A stretch of DNA of 64,000 bases, taken from positions 62,001-126,000 of the forward strand of contig NZ_JAEKGC010000012.1 of the NCBI RefSeq assembly GCF_016405885.1, read 5' to 3'. How positions within the stretch are numbered: the first letter of the stretch is position 1; every line of letters starts with the position of its first letter. Source of the DNA: Arthrobacter sp. MSA 4-2. Its GTDB lineage: Bacteria; Actinomycetota; Actinomycetes; Actinomycetales; Micrococcaceae. Shown here in pieces: positions 18,471-25,848 of this stretch. The notes below the pieces were generated by a model. The model made no database searches and was not told the origin of the DNA. It saw nothing but the letters and a program-made list of their open reading frames with translations. The translations under genes and the position numbers were made by a program.

Positions 18471-18656
18471 ATGACCGAGACGCCGAACGGCAAGAAGCAG
18501 GACCCCAGCGGGCAAGGCCCCGACGGGCAAGACACAGGGGCGGGTCCCGAGGGCACCATCCCTGACAATCAGGAGGGAATCGGCGCCACGACGCTCGACG
18601 AGCCCTCGAACTTCGAGCCCGAAGAGGACGACGTCGAGGGCGGCGAACCGCGCTGA
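18471..18656 (+). CDS. Small acidic hypothetical protein
   Basis: 61 aa: Gly/Pro/Glu/Asp-rich, no hydrophobic segment, no recognised domain. The sequence ends in an acidic patch (NFEPEEDDVEGGEPR). A good GGAGG lies 8 nt before the ATG, and it is preceded by a strong terminator, so it is likely a real independent gene despite low complexity. It is convergent with the protein kinase gene. The product is probably disordered; function unknown. Confidence 0.65.
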   Translation: MTETPNGKKQDPSGQGPDGQDTGAGPEGTIPDNQEGIGATTLDEPSNFEPEEDDVEGGEPR

Positions 18657-18684
18657 GCACTGCCCGGCCTAAAGCGGCCCCGGA

Positions 18685-19653
18685 CTAACCGAGGCTCGGG
18701 GCGTGCGAGGGCGGATCGGGGATGTGGATGTTCCCGGTGGTGATTCCGCCGGTCGAGACCCCGTCGCCGTCGTCGGCGGGGGCGAAACCGGCGGCCGCCT
18801 GGGGTGTCCCGATCCCCGAGAAGCCCGCGGCCTCGTCGGAGTGGACCCGCAGCAGCAGGGCAACTTCGTGGGCGTCAGGACGGTCCTGGGGGTTCCGGGC
18901 GGTCATGCGGGTGAGCAGGCCCGCCCAGTCGGCGCCCAGCCATTCCGGAACCTCGGGATCGCGGAGCAGGCGGGCCAGGGCCGCCTCCACTACGGGCCCG
19001 GGGAAGGCCTTGTCGCCGGTAAGGCTTTCGAGTAGGACCAGCCCAAGGGAGTAGATGTCGCTGCGCTCGTTGATGTCGCCCGACTGGGCCTGCTCCGGGC
19101 TGAGGTAGTTCGCCGTGCCGATGGTGGCACCGACCGCGGTGGCCATCGTGGCATCCACCATGCGCGCGATGCCGAAGTCTGTGAGCTTGGGGTAGAGCCG
19201 GGTATCGTTCTCGCCCGAGTGGAACATCAGGATGTTCGCCGGCTTTACATCGCGGTGGACCACTCCTTGGGAGTGGATGTAGGCGAGGGCGTCGGCGAGG
19301 TCCGCTCCGACCTGGGCGACGGCGGCGGGAGCCAGCGGTCCCTTCTTCAGCAGCTTGCGCAGGTCCTCGCCGTCAACGAGTTCCATCACCAGGAAGCCGG
19401 TGGTGCGTCCGTCCTCATCCTGGTGCAGCCCCGCATCGTGGAGGGTCACCAGTCCGGGGTGGTTGAGGGTGGAAAGCAGAAGGGTTTCAGTGTGCTGCCG
19501 GCGGTAATCGTCGTCATCGGCGGTGGTGGGGTTGAACACCTTCACCGCGACGTCGCGCTGCAAGTTGCGGTCGATCGCCCTATAGACGGACGCGGCGCCG
19601 CCGACACCGAGCAGGTCGGTGGTTTGGTACCGCTCGGCAAGGAGCACATCCAT
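18685..19653 (-). CDS. Serine/threonine protein kinase (soluble, no PASTA domain)
   Basis: 322 aa from ATG 19653 (GGGAGA upstream); an in-frame start 51 nt earlier adds unrelated residues. LGVGGAASVYRA is the glycine loop, DVAVKVF the ATP Lys, VVHRDVKPANIL the catalytic loop, LTDFGIARM the DFG segment, and GTANYLSPEQ the P+1 loop, so it is an active Hanks-type kinase. After about residue 270 there is only a short Pro-rich tail with no transmembrane segment or PASTA repeats, so it is probably cytosolic, unlike PknB. Targets unknown. An inverted repeat lies over its likely promoter. Confidence 0.92.
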   Translation of the reverse strand: MDVLLAERYQTTDLLGVGGAASVYRAIDRNLQRDVAVKVFNPTTADDDDYRRQHTETLLLSTLNHPGLVTLHDAGLHQDEDGRTTGFLVMELVDGEDLRKLLKKGPLAPAAVAQVGADLADALAYIHSQGVVHRDVKPANILMFHSGENDTRLYPKLTDFGIARMVDATMATAVGATIGTANYLSPEQAQSGDINERSDIYSLGLVLLESLTGDKAFPGPVVEAALARLLRDPEVPEWLGADWAGLLTRMTARNPQDRPDAHEVALLLRVHSDEAAGFSGIGTPQAAAGFAPADDGDGVSTGGITTGNIHIPDPPSHAPSLG

Positions 19654-19708
19654 GGGTGTTCTCCCGGGAAGGTGTTGAGTAAAGGGGGAAGCTGTGTGTC
19701 GCAAGAAG

Positions 19709-19739
19709 GTAAGTCTGCTGATGACTTACTTCGATTGTA
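19709..19739 (-). promoter_or_regulatory. Candidate promoter -10 and inverted repeat upstream of the kinase gene
   Basis: On the minus strand a TACAAT -10-like hexamer (19739-19734) is followed by the inverted repeat GTAAGTC (plus-strand 19709-19715) / GACTTAC (19723-19729) with a 7-nt spacer, where transcription should start. No convincing -35 is visible. The arrangement suits a repressor site. Confidence 0.4.
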
Positions 19740-19842
19740 TCCTGCGCCAACCATTTTTTGCCCACGGCGCAGATCCCTTTACCTAAAGTTTATCCGCTGC
19801 GGCGGGCACCGGCGGCGGGCGGCAGGGTGCAAAGGGGCGGGT

Positions 19843-20643
19843 TCAGGCGGACAGGAACGCGACCGCGGCGGCCTTGAAGGCGCGCGAGGTCACCGCGTTG
19901 GCGTGGGTCCGGGCGGGCAGCTTCAGCAGTTCAGCGTGCGGGGCCAGGTCCGCGAGTTCCTGCGCCGTCGCGGCGAGGTCATCGTTCTCGCCGGCTACCA
20001 GCAGCAGCGGCATCCGGGGCACGGCCTCGGCTGGGATGAACGGCTCGTCCTTCACCGCCTCCACCATGGTCAGCAGCGCGAACACGTCGTTGGTCGGCAC
20101 GAGCCGGGCCATCCGCATCAGCTCGGCGGTCCGGGGATCCTTGATCGGCGTGCCTTCGGCGAGGAGCTCCTGCGCCGCGGCGAGGTCGAACTCGGCAAGC
20201 GGGTCACCGCTGCCGGGGCCGCCCAGTACCATGCGGTGGACCAGTTCTGGCTGGGTGGCGCCGAATTCCCACGCCAGCCGGGAGCCGAGGGAGTATCCGA
20301 TGATGTCGACGCCGCTGGCCGGCACGCCCTCGCGCAGGGGCGCCACGTGGTGGTCTTGGAGGACCTGCAGGACGTCGGCGCGGATGCGGCTCGGGGAGTA
20401 GGAGTCACGCGCCTCCGGTGCGGCGCTGTCGCCGTGCCCGGGAAGGTCGACGGTGATGACGGCCCGGCCCGCCTCGTTGAGGAAGCGGATCCAGCCGGAG
20501 TCGACCCAGTTGAGCTTCGTCGAGGAGGCGAAGCCGTGAAGCAGCAGCACCGGGCGCAGCCCGGCGTCGGAGGCGGGCGGATGCAGCGCCACGCTCAGCT
20601 GCGGATCCGATCCCTCCACCAGGTGGTCGCGGTGCCGTCCCAT
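19843..20643 (-). CDS. Alpha/beta hydrolase (possible detached E2 acyltransferase domain)
   Basis: 266 aa. PVLLLHGFASS (oxyanion region), nucleophile GYSLGSRL (about residue 118), acid in AGENDD and His in ARTHANAV form a full triad. It is last in the E1alpha-E1beta-lipoyl operon, 46 nt after the lipoyl protein with its own AGGAAAGGA. AcoC-type E2 subunits of acetoin dehydrogenase fuse a lipoyl domain to an alpha/beta hydrolase domain, so this pair may be a naturally split form. A simple thioesterase or unrelated hydrolase is the alternative. Confidence 0.85.
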   Translation of the reverse strand: MGRHRDHLVEGSDPQLSVALHPPASDAGLRPVLLLHGFASSTKLNWVDSGWIRFLNEAGRAVITVDLPGHGDSAAPEARDSYSPSRIRADVLQVLQDHHVAPLREGVPASGVDIIGYSLGSRLAWEFGATQPELVHRMVLGGPGSGDPLAEFDLAAAQELLAEGTPIKDPRTAELMRMARLVPTNDVFALLTMVEAVKDEPFIPAEAVPRMPLLLVAGENDDLAATAQELADLAPHAELLKLPARTHANAVTSRAFKAAAVAFLSA

Positions 20644-20689
20644 GCCTTGTCCTTTCCTGCCGTTGAAATCCCGCGCCGCGGGCTGGTGC

Positions 20690-21019
20690 CTAGTCGTCGT
20701 CGAGCACGGCGCTGAGCCGTACCCGCCGGGCCGGGGCCTTCTCGGCGGGCACCGTGCCCACGATGCCGGCCGTGTCGTCCGGCACCTCGAAGACGATCAG
20801 CGGATCGCCGACGGCGATCACCGAGCCCGCATCGCCGTGGACCTTCACGACTGTACCGGCCTGCGGGGAGGGCAGTTCGACGGTGGACTTGGTGGTTTCG
20901 ACCTCGACGAGGGGCTGGTTCCGCTCGACCTGGTCGCCCTCGGCGACGAGCCACTCGAGGATGGTGGCCTCGATGAGGCCCTCGCCGAGGTCCGGCAGGG
21001 GGAATGAGAGTTCAGCCAC
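20690..21019 (-). CDS. Stand-alone lipoyl-domain protein (truncated E2-like)
   Basis: 109 aa from a GTG at 21019. LSFPLPDLGEGLIEATILEW and the lipoylation motif VETTKSTVELPSP (Lys at about residue 44) give one complete lipoyl domain. About 30 residues follow and the protein ends (RVRLSAVLDDD). Neither the E1/E3-binding domain nor the CoA acyltransferase catalytic domain (HxxxDG) is present. It overlaps E1beta by 8 nt and is followed by an alpha/beta hydrolase. No continuation of a normal E2 is visible in any frame downstream, so it is not a simple frameshift. Confidence 0.88.
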   Translation of the reverse strand: MAELSFPLPDLGEGLIEATILEWLVAEGDQVERNQPLVEVETTKSTVELPSPQAGTVVKVHGDAGSVIAVGDPLIVFEVPDDTAGIVGTVPAEKAPARRVRLSAVLDDD

Positions 21020-22055
21020 GGCGGTGCTCCAATACGCGTTGGATTCCGAACAGGATCCGGTCAATGTTGGGAATGTACTCGTCCTCAAGGTCGCCCGACG
21101 GGTAGGGGACATCGAATCCCGTCACCCGTTCCACCGGCGCCTTGAGGGTATTGAAGCACCTTTCGGTGACGAGGGCTGCGATTTCCGCCCCGAGCCCGCT
21201 GCTGCGCGGCGCCTCGTGGACGACGACGGCGCGCCGGGTGCGGGAGACGGATTCGGCGAGGCCGTCGGCGTCGATCGGGCTGAGCCAGCGCAGGTCGAGC
21301 ACCTCCACCTCGATGCCGTCCTCGGCCGCCAGTTCGGCGACCTGCAGGCAGCGGGCGACCATGGCGCCCCAGGCGATCAGGGTCAGGTGACGGCCGGGCC
21401 GGGCGATCCGTGCGCCCTCGAGTGCGCCGGCGTCCGCGGGATCCACTGGGCCCTTCTGCCAATAGCGCGCCTTGGGTTCCATGAAGATCACCGGATCGGG
21501 CATGGACCCGGCGAGCCGGAGCAGGTGGTAGGCCTGGTGCGGGTCCGCGGGGGAGACGACCTTCAGGCCCGGCACGTGGACGAAGAGGCTCTCGAGGCTC
21601 TCTCCGTGGAGTTCGGGTGCGCGGATTCCGCCGAAGCTGGGCACGCGCAGGGTGACCGGCATGGGCAGCGCCCCGCGGCTGCGGTAGTTCATGCGCCCGA
21701 TCTGGGAGACGATCTGGTTCACGGCCGGATACGCGAAGCCGTCGAACTGCACCTCGGGGATGGGGTGGAAGCCGGCCATCGCCAGGCCGACGGACATGCC
21801 CAGGATGCCGGATTCGGCGAGCGGGGTATCGAAGACGCGCTCGGCGCCGAAGCGGGCCTGCAGCCCGTCGGTGATGCGGAAGACGCCGCCCAGGCGGCCG
21901 ACGTCCTCACCGAAGATCAGGGCCTTGGGGTTGTCCTCGAGGACCTCCCCGAGCGCACGGTTCAGGGCTCCCTGCATCGAGAGCGTCAGCGGCGCGGGTG
22001 CGGCCGGCCCGTCGCCGGCGGCCGGGGACAGGGGGTTCGACAGGGTCTCAGACAT
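21012..22055 (-). CDS. 2-oxoacid dehydrogenase E1 component, beta subunit
   Basis: 347 aa. ALIFGEDVGRLGGVFRITDGL, RVFDTPLAESGILGMSVGLAMAGFHPIPEVQF and FGGIRAPELHGESLESLFVHVPGLKVVSP are the conserved transketolase-like blocks of E1beta in branched-chain/pyruvate/acetoin dehydrogenases. It pairs with E1alpha, which overlaps it by 8 nt, to decarboxylate a 2-oxoacid with thiamine diphosphate. The substrate is most likely a branched-chain 2-oxoacid given the divergent Lrp-type regulator (as for BkdR), but acetoin is possible. Confidence 0.92.
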   Translation of the reverse strand: MSETLSNPLSPAAGDGPAAPAPLTLSMQGALNRALGEVLEDNPKALIFGEDVGRLGGVFRITDGLQARFGAERVFDTPLAESGILGMSVGLAMAGFHPIPEVQFDGFAYPAVNQIVSQIGRMNYRSRGALPMPVTLRVPSFGGIRAPELHGESLESLFVHVPGLKVVSPADPHQAYHLLRLAGSMPDPVIFMEPKARYWQKGPVDPADAGALEGARIARPGRHLTLIAWGAMVARCLQVAELAAEDGIEVEVLDLRWLSPIDADGLAESVSRTRRAVVVHEAPRSSGLGAEIAALVTERCFNTLKAPVERVTGFDVPYPSGDLEDEYIPNIDRILFGIQRVLEHRRG

Positions 22056-23070
22056 GCTCGGATTCCGTCCTCCAGGCGGCGGCCTGGGCTTTCAGTGCGG
22101 GGGTGGGCTCCTGGAAGACGAAGTCGAACATCTCGCTTCCCGGGCGGGGACCAAGGCCTTCAAGGCCCTGCCGCACGGCCTCGGCCTCGGCCTCGCCCGC
22201 GGCGAGGGCGCCGGCGAAGAAGGAGTCGGGCGTGCCGAAGCGCGTGCGCAGCAGGGCCTCGCAGGCGGCCAGCGGATCGGACCGGCGGGCCGCCTGCTCC
22301 TCATCCAGGCTCCGGTAGCGCCCGGGGTCATCGCTCGTTGAGTGCGGGCCCAGCCGGTAGGTCCGGGCTTCGATGAGGATCGGGCCGCCGCCGTTCCGGC
22401 AGTGTGCCAGGGCCTGCCGGGTGGCCTCAAGCACCGCCGTGACGTCGTTGCCGTCCACGCTCAGGGACGGCATGCCGTACCCGGCGGCCCGGGCGGCGAC
22501 GGACCCGCCCGCCACCTGGCGCTCGGTGGGCACCGAGATGGCCCAGCCGTTGTTCTGCACGAAGAAAATGACGGGTGCCTTCATCACGGCCGCGAAGTTC
22601 ATCGCCTCATGGACGTCGCCCTGGGAGCTGGCGCCGTCGCCGAAGTAGCTCAGGGCCACGTTGTAGCCGTCCTCGCCGGGCCCGGCCAGCCTCTGGCCGT
22701 GCGCCCAGCCCACGGCGTGGAGCACCGATCCGCCGACCACGGCCTGGATGGGGGCGAAGTGGGTGGTGGCGGGGTTGTAGAGCCCGCCATGCCAGGTGGC
22801 CTTGTGGGTGGCCATGTATTCGACCATGTCCACGCCCACGGCGCGTGCAACGCCGAGTTCCCGGTAGGTCGGGAATAGAAAGTCCCGCGCGGGATCGACG
22901 GCGTAGCCGCTGCCCACCTGGGCCGCCTCCTGCCCGAGCAGGGGGGCGTAGCCGGGGATGATGCCCTGGCGCTGCCAGCGGACCGCGGCGGTATCGAGCT
23001 GCCGGACGGCGGCGAGGAGCCGGTAGAGCTCCTCGAGCTCGCTCGGGTCCGCAGGTGTCGGAGATTCCAT
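22048..23070 (-). CDS. 2-oxoacid dehydrogenase E1 component, alpha subunit
   Basis: 340 aa. The thiamine-diphosphate motif runs from GDGASSQGDVHEAMNFAAVM to FVQNNGWAISVP (GDG...NN, about residues 145-175). YRLGPHSTSDDPGRYR holds the phosphorylation-loop region. First gene of a four-gene operon with AAGGA before the ATG. It catalyses decarboxylation with E1beta. No E3 (dihydrolipoamide dehydrogenase) gene is in the window, so it must be shared from elsewhere. Confidence 0.93.
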   Translation of the reverse strand: MESPTPADPSELEELYRLLAAVRQLDTAAVRWQRQGIIPGYAPLLGQEAAQVGSGYAVDPARDFLFPTYRELGVARAVGVDMVEYMATHKATWHGGLYNPATTHFAPIQAVVGGSVLHAVGWAHGQRLAGPGEDGYNVALSYFGDGASSQGDVHEAMNFAAVMKAPVIFFVQNNGWAISVPTERQVAGGSVAARAAGYGMPSLSVDGNDVTAVLEATRQALAHCRNGGGPILIEARTYRLGPHSTSDDPGRYRSLDEEQAARRSDPLAACEALLRTRFGTPDSFFAGALAAGEAEAEAVRQGLEGLGPRPGSEMFDFVFQEPTPALKAQAAAWRTESEHV

Positions 23071-23186
23071 GGTGCGTCCTTGCGTAGGGGGTCTTGGGCG
23101 ACGGTATCCGTACCCGGAGCTCTGCGCAATCTGCCGCGTCGGTCCTCCGCAGTTTGCCGCAGTGAACGCCGCCTGTGCGTAGCCGA

Positions 23187-23228
23187 CTGTACAGATTGCT
23201 TCGTTCTGCCGTTATCGTCTGTACAAAC
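23187..23228. promoter_or_regulatory. Paired TGTACA repeats between E1alpha and lrp-type gene
   Basis: CTGTACAG (23187-23194) and CTGTACAAAC (23219-23228) place two TGTACA cores 32 bp apart, about three helical turns, in the divergent intergenic region. This is the kind of spacing used by Lrp-family oligomers. The regulator link is inference. Confidence 0.5.
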
Positions 23229-23298
23229 AGGCGTCCGCTCCGAAACCAGTCCGGGCGCCCCGCGGCAGGGCACGGTGTGTCCGGGAGGAAGGCAGCCC

Positions 23299-23799
23299 AT
23301 GGAGATTGACCGGCTCGACGTCCGCATCGCTGACCTGTTCGCCGACAACCCCCGGATCTCGGTGCTCGAGGCATCGCGCGTCCTGGGGGTCGCGCGGGCC
23401 ACGGTGTCGGCGCGGCTTGAGCGGATGCAGCGCAGCGGGGTGATCAACGGCTGGGGCCCCCGCATCGACCCCGGCTCCATGGGGTACGGCGTGACGGCCT
23501 TCTGCTCGCTGATCATCCACCAGGATTCGGGCCACGACGCGGTGGCCGAGGCGCTCGCGGACATCCCCGAGATCCAGGAGCTGCACACCGTGTCGGGGGA
23601 GAGCGACCTGCTGGCACGGGTCACGGCCCGCTCCAACGCGGACCTGCAGCGCGTGATCGACGCGATCATTGCCACCCGGACCGTCATCCGCTCCTCCAGC
23701 GTCATCGTCCTCAATACCCACTTCGAGGCGCGGACCCTGCCGCTGATGCGGGCCGCGGCCTCCGGGGGCCCTGCCGCAGAGGCCGCGAACCTGTTATAG
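23299..23799 (+). CDS. Lrp/AsnC family transcriptional regulator
   Basis: 166 aa from ATG 23299 with GGGAGGAAGG upstream. EIDRLDVRIADLFADNPRISVLEASRVLGVARATVSARLERMQRSG is the N-terminal helix-turn-helix; the rest is an alpha/beta effector (RAM-like) domain (LHTVSGESDLLARVTARSNADLQRVIDAI). It is divergent from the 2-oxoacid dehydrogenase operon, so it probably senses an amino acid or 2-oxoacid and controls that operon, as BkdR does in pseudomonads. The last codons overlap the palindromic operator of the nad operon. Confidence 0.9.
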   Translation: MEIDRLDVRIADLFADNPRISVLEASRVLGVARATVSARLERMQRSGVINGWGPRIDPGSMGYGVTAFCSLIIHQDSGHDAVAEALADIPEIQELHTVSGESDLLARVTARSNADLQRVIDAIIATRTVIRSSSVIVLNTHFEARTLPLMRAAASGGPAAEAANLL

Positions 23800-23815
23800 T
23801 CATAGTGACTTTAAC
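23793..23815. promoter_or_regulatory. Putative NrtR operator upstream of the nad operon
   Basis: Arms GTTATAGTCA (23793-23802) and TGACTTTAAC (23806-23815) around TAG match at 9 of 10 positions. The half-site GTCA/TGAC core and position (43 nt before the regulator gene) fit NrtR sites. It covers the lrp-type stop codon and a TATAGT that may be the -10. Confidence 0.65.
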
Positions 23816-23857
23816 CCGGGCTGCCGCGGCGGACTGAACCTCGAAGGCGGTGCAGGC

Positions 23858-24565
23858 ATGGACTTCAGCTCGGCGAACGTGACCGAACGCAGCCAGCTCG
23901 CCCCGGCGCTGGCAATCTCCACGGTGATCTTCGCCCTCCGCTCCGACGGCGGCCGGCAGGCGCTCTGGATGCCCCTGGTGCGGCGGATCCGGGAGCCGCA
24001 CCTGGGCAAGTGGGCGCTGCCCGGCGGGCCGCTGTCCGGCCGGGAATCCCTCCAGGACGCCGCGGCGCGGAACCTGAACGAAACCACGGGCCTCGCCCCC
24101 CGGTATCTCGAACAGCTCTACGCCTTCGGCGGGCTCGACCGTGCCGCCACCCAGCGGCTGGTCTCCATCGTCTACTGGGCCCTCGTGCAGCCGGGGGAGG
24201 CGGACCTCGCGCGCGAATCGGAGAACGTGAAGTGGTTCCCCGCCGACGCCCTGCCGGATCTCGCCTTCGACCACAACACGATCGTCGAATACGCCCTCTG
24301 GCGGCTGCGCAACAAGATGGAATACGGGCCGATCGCCTTCTCCTTCCTGGGTGAGTCCTTCACCCTCGCCCAGGTGCGCGGGGTCTACGAGGCGGTTCTG
24401 GGCCGCGAACTCGACCCGGCCAACTTCCGCCGCCACCTCCGGGCCACCCCCGACATCGCTCCGACTGACACCTTCCAGCAGGGCGGCAGGCACCGCCCGC
24501 CGCGCCTCTACCGCTACACCGGCGCCGCCTCACCCGATCCCGGCTTTCCCAGGAGAACCCCATGA
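23858..24565 (+). CDS. nrtR: NrtR-type Nudix-related transcriptional regulator of NAD biosynthesis
   Basis: 235 aa. The N-terminal Nudix fold carries LGKWALPGGPLSGRESLQDA, but the catalytic box is degenerate: the canonical R-E-x-x-E-E reads RNLNET. It is thus more likely a ligand-binding than a hydrolase domain. The C-terminal winged helix FTLAQVRGVYEAVLGRELDPANFRRHL is the NrtR DNA-binding signature. NrtR proteins repress nad genes and respond to ADP-ribose or NAD-related ligands. Its stop overlaps the nadA ATG, so it is co-transcribed with its targets and probably autoregulated through the palindrome upstream. Confidence 0.87.
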   Translation: MDFSSANVTERSQLAPALAISTVIFALRSDGGRQALWMPLVRRIREPHLGKWALPGGPLSGRESLQDAAARNLNETTGLAPRYLEQLYAFGGLDRAATQRLVSIVYWALVQPGEADLARESENVKWFPADALPDLAFDHNTIVEYALWRLRNKMEYGPIAFSFLGESFTLAQVRGVYEAVLGRELDPANFRRHLRATPDIAPTDTFQQGGRHRPPRLYRYTGAASPDPGFPRRTP

Positions 24566-25848
24566 CCTCTGTCAACACCGCGGTCCAGCTCATCACCCGG
24601 GCCCAGGCCGAGGCCGCCCCGGCCGCCGGCAGCACCTGTTCGCCAGCGCTCGCGGAGGGCCCGTGGGCCTTTGACACCCCCGTGCCCAGCTACGGGCCGG
24701 GGGCTTCGATGGCCGACCCCGCGCCCGCCGCGACCCCCCGCCAGGGCGAACTGCCGGAGGAGTACCGGAGGGCCGGCGACGACGAACTGGACCGGCGCAT
24801 CACCGCGGCGCGGCAGGCCCTGGGCAGCCAGGTGGTCATCCTTGGGCACTTCTACCAGCGCGACGAGGTCATCCGCCACGCCGACTTCGTCGGGGACAGC
24901 TTCCAGCTCGCCCGCGCGGCAACCCAGCGCAGCGAGGCCGAGGCGATCGTCTTCTGCGGCGTGCACTTCATGGCCGAGACAGCAGACCTGCTCTCCCGGC
25001 CGGACCAGGCGGTGATCCTGCCCAACCTCGCCGCCGGCTGCTCCATGGCGGATATGGCCGACATCGACTCGGTGACCGACTGCTGGGAGCAGCTCGCCGA
25101 GGTGTACGGCACCGAACCCGACGCCGAGGGCAGGGTCCCGGTACTCCCGGTCACCTATATGAACTCCTCGGCGGCGCTCAAGGGGTTCTGCGGCGAGAAC
25201 GGCGGAATCGTCTGCACCTCCTCGAATGCCGCCGCGGTGCTCGAGTGGGCCTTCGAACGGGCGCAGCGGGTGCTCTTCTTCCCCGACCAGCACCTGGGCC
25301 GGAACACCGCCAAGGCGATGGGTGTCCCGCTGGAGCTGATGCCGCTGTGGAACCCGCGCAAGGACCTCGGCGGCCTCGCGGAGCAGGAGCTCCTCGACTC
25401 GCGCGTCATCCTGTGGAACGGCTTCTGCTCCGTCCACAAGCGCTTCACGGTCGCCCAGATCGAGAAGGCCCGGGCCGAGCACCCGGGCGTGCGGGTGATC
25501 GTCCACCCGGAGTGCCCGATGCCCGTCGTCGACGCCGCCGACGAGGCCGGGTCCACCGACTACATCCGCAAGGCGATCGCCGCCGGTGCGCCGGGCACCA
25601 CCTTCGCCGTCGGCACCGAGGTGAACCTCGTGAACCGCCTCGCCGCGGAGCATCCCGAACACACGATCTTCTGCCTCGATCCCGTCATCTGCCCGTGCTC
25701 CACGATGTACCGGATCCACCCCGGGTACCTCGCCTGGGTGCTCGAGGGCCTGCTCGAGGGCGAGGTGCGCAACCGGATCACCGTCCCGGCCGCGACCGCA
25801 GGGCCCGCCGGGACCGCCCTGCAGCGCATGCTCGCGGTCCGGCCATGA
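24562..25848 (+). CDS. nadA: Quinolinate synthase
   Basis: 428 aa. VVILGHFYQRDEVIRHADFVGDS starts the core; the three [4Fe-4S] cysteines are in AAGCSMADMA, HPECPMPVVD and CPCSTMYRI, with NGFCSVHKRF between. It condenses iminoaspartate with dihydroxyacetone phosphate to quinolinate in the cytosol. It is longer than E. coli NadA by about 70 residues at the N-terminus, as in other actinobacteria. ATGA overlaps join it to nrtR and nadB, indicating coupled translation. Confidence 0.96.
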   Translation: MTSVNTAVQLITRAQAEAAPAAGSTCSPALAEGPWAFDTPVPSYGPGASMADPAPAATPRQGELPEEYRRAGDDELDRRITAARQALGSQVVILGHFYQRDEVIRHADFVGDSFQLARAATQRSEAEAIVFCGVHFMAETADLLSRPDQAVILPNLAAGCSMADMADIDSVTDCWEQLAEVYGTEPDAEGRVPVLPVTYMNSSAALKGFCGENGGIVCTSSNAAAVLEWAFERAQRVLFFPDQHLGRNTAKAMGVPLELMPLWNPRKDLGGLAEQELLDSRVILWNGFCSVHKRFTVAQIEKARAEHPGVRVIVHPECPMPVVDAADEAGSTDYIRKAIAAGAPGTTFAVGTEVNLVNRLAAEHPEHTIFCLDPVICPCSTMYRIHPGYLAWVLEGLLEGEVRNRITVPAATAGPAGTALQRMLAVRP

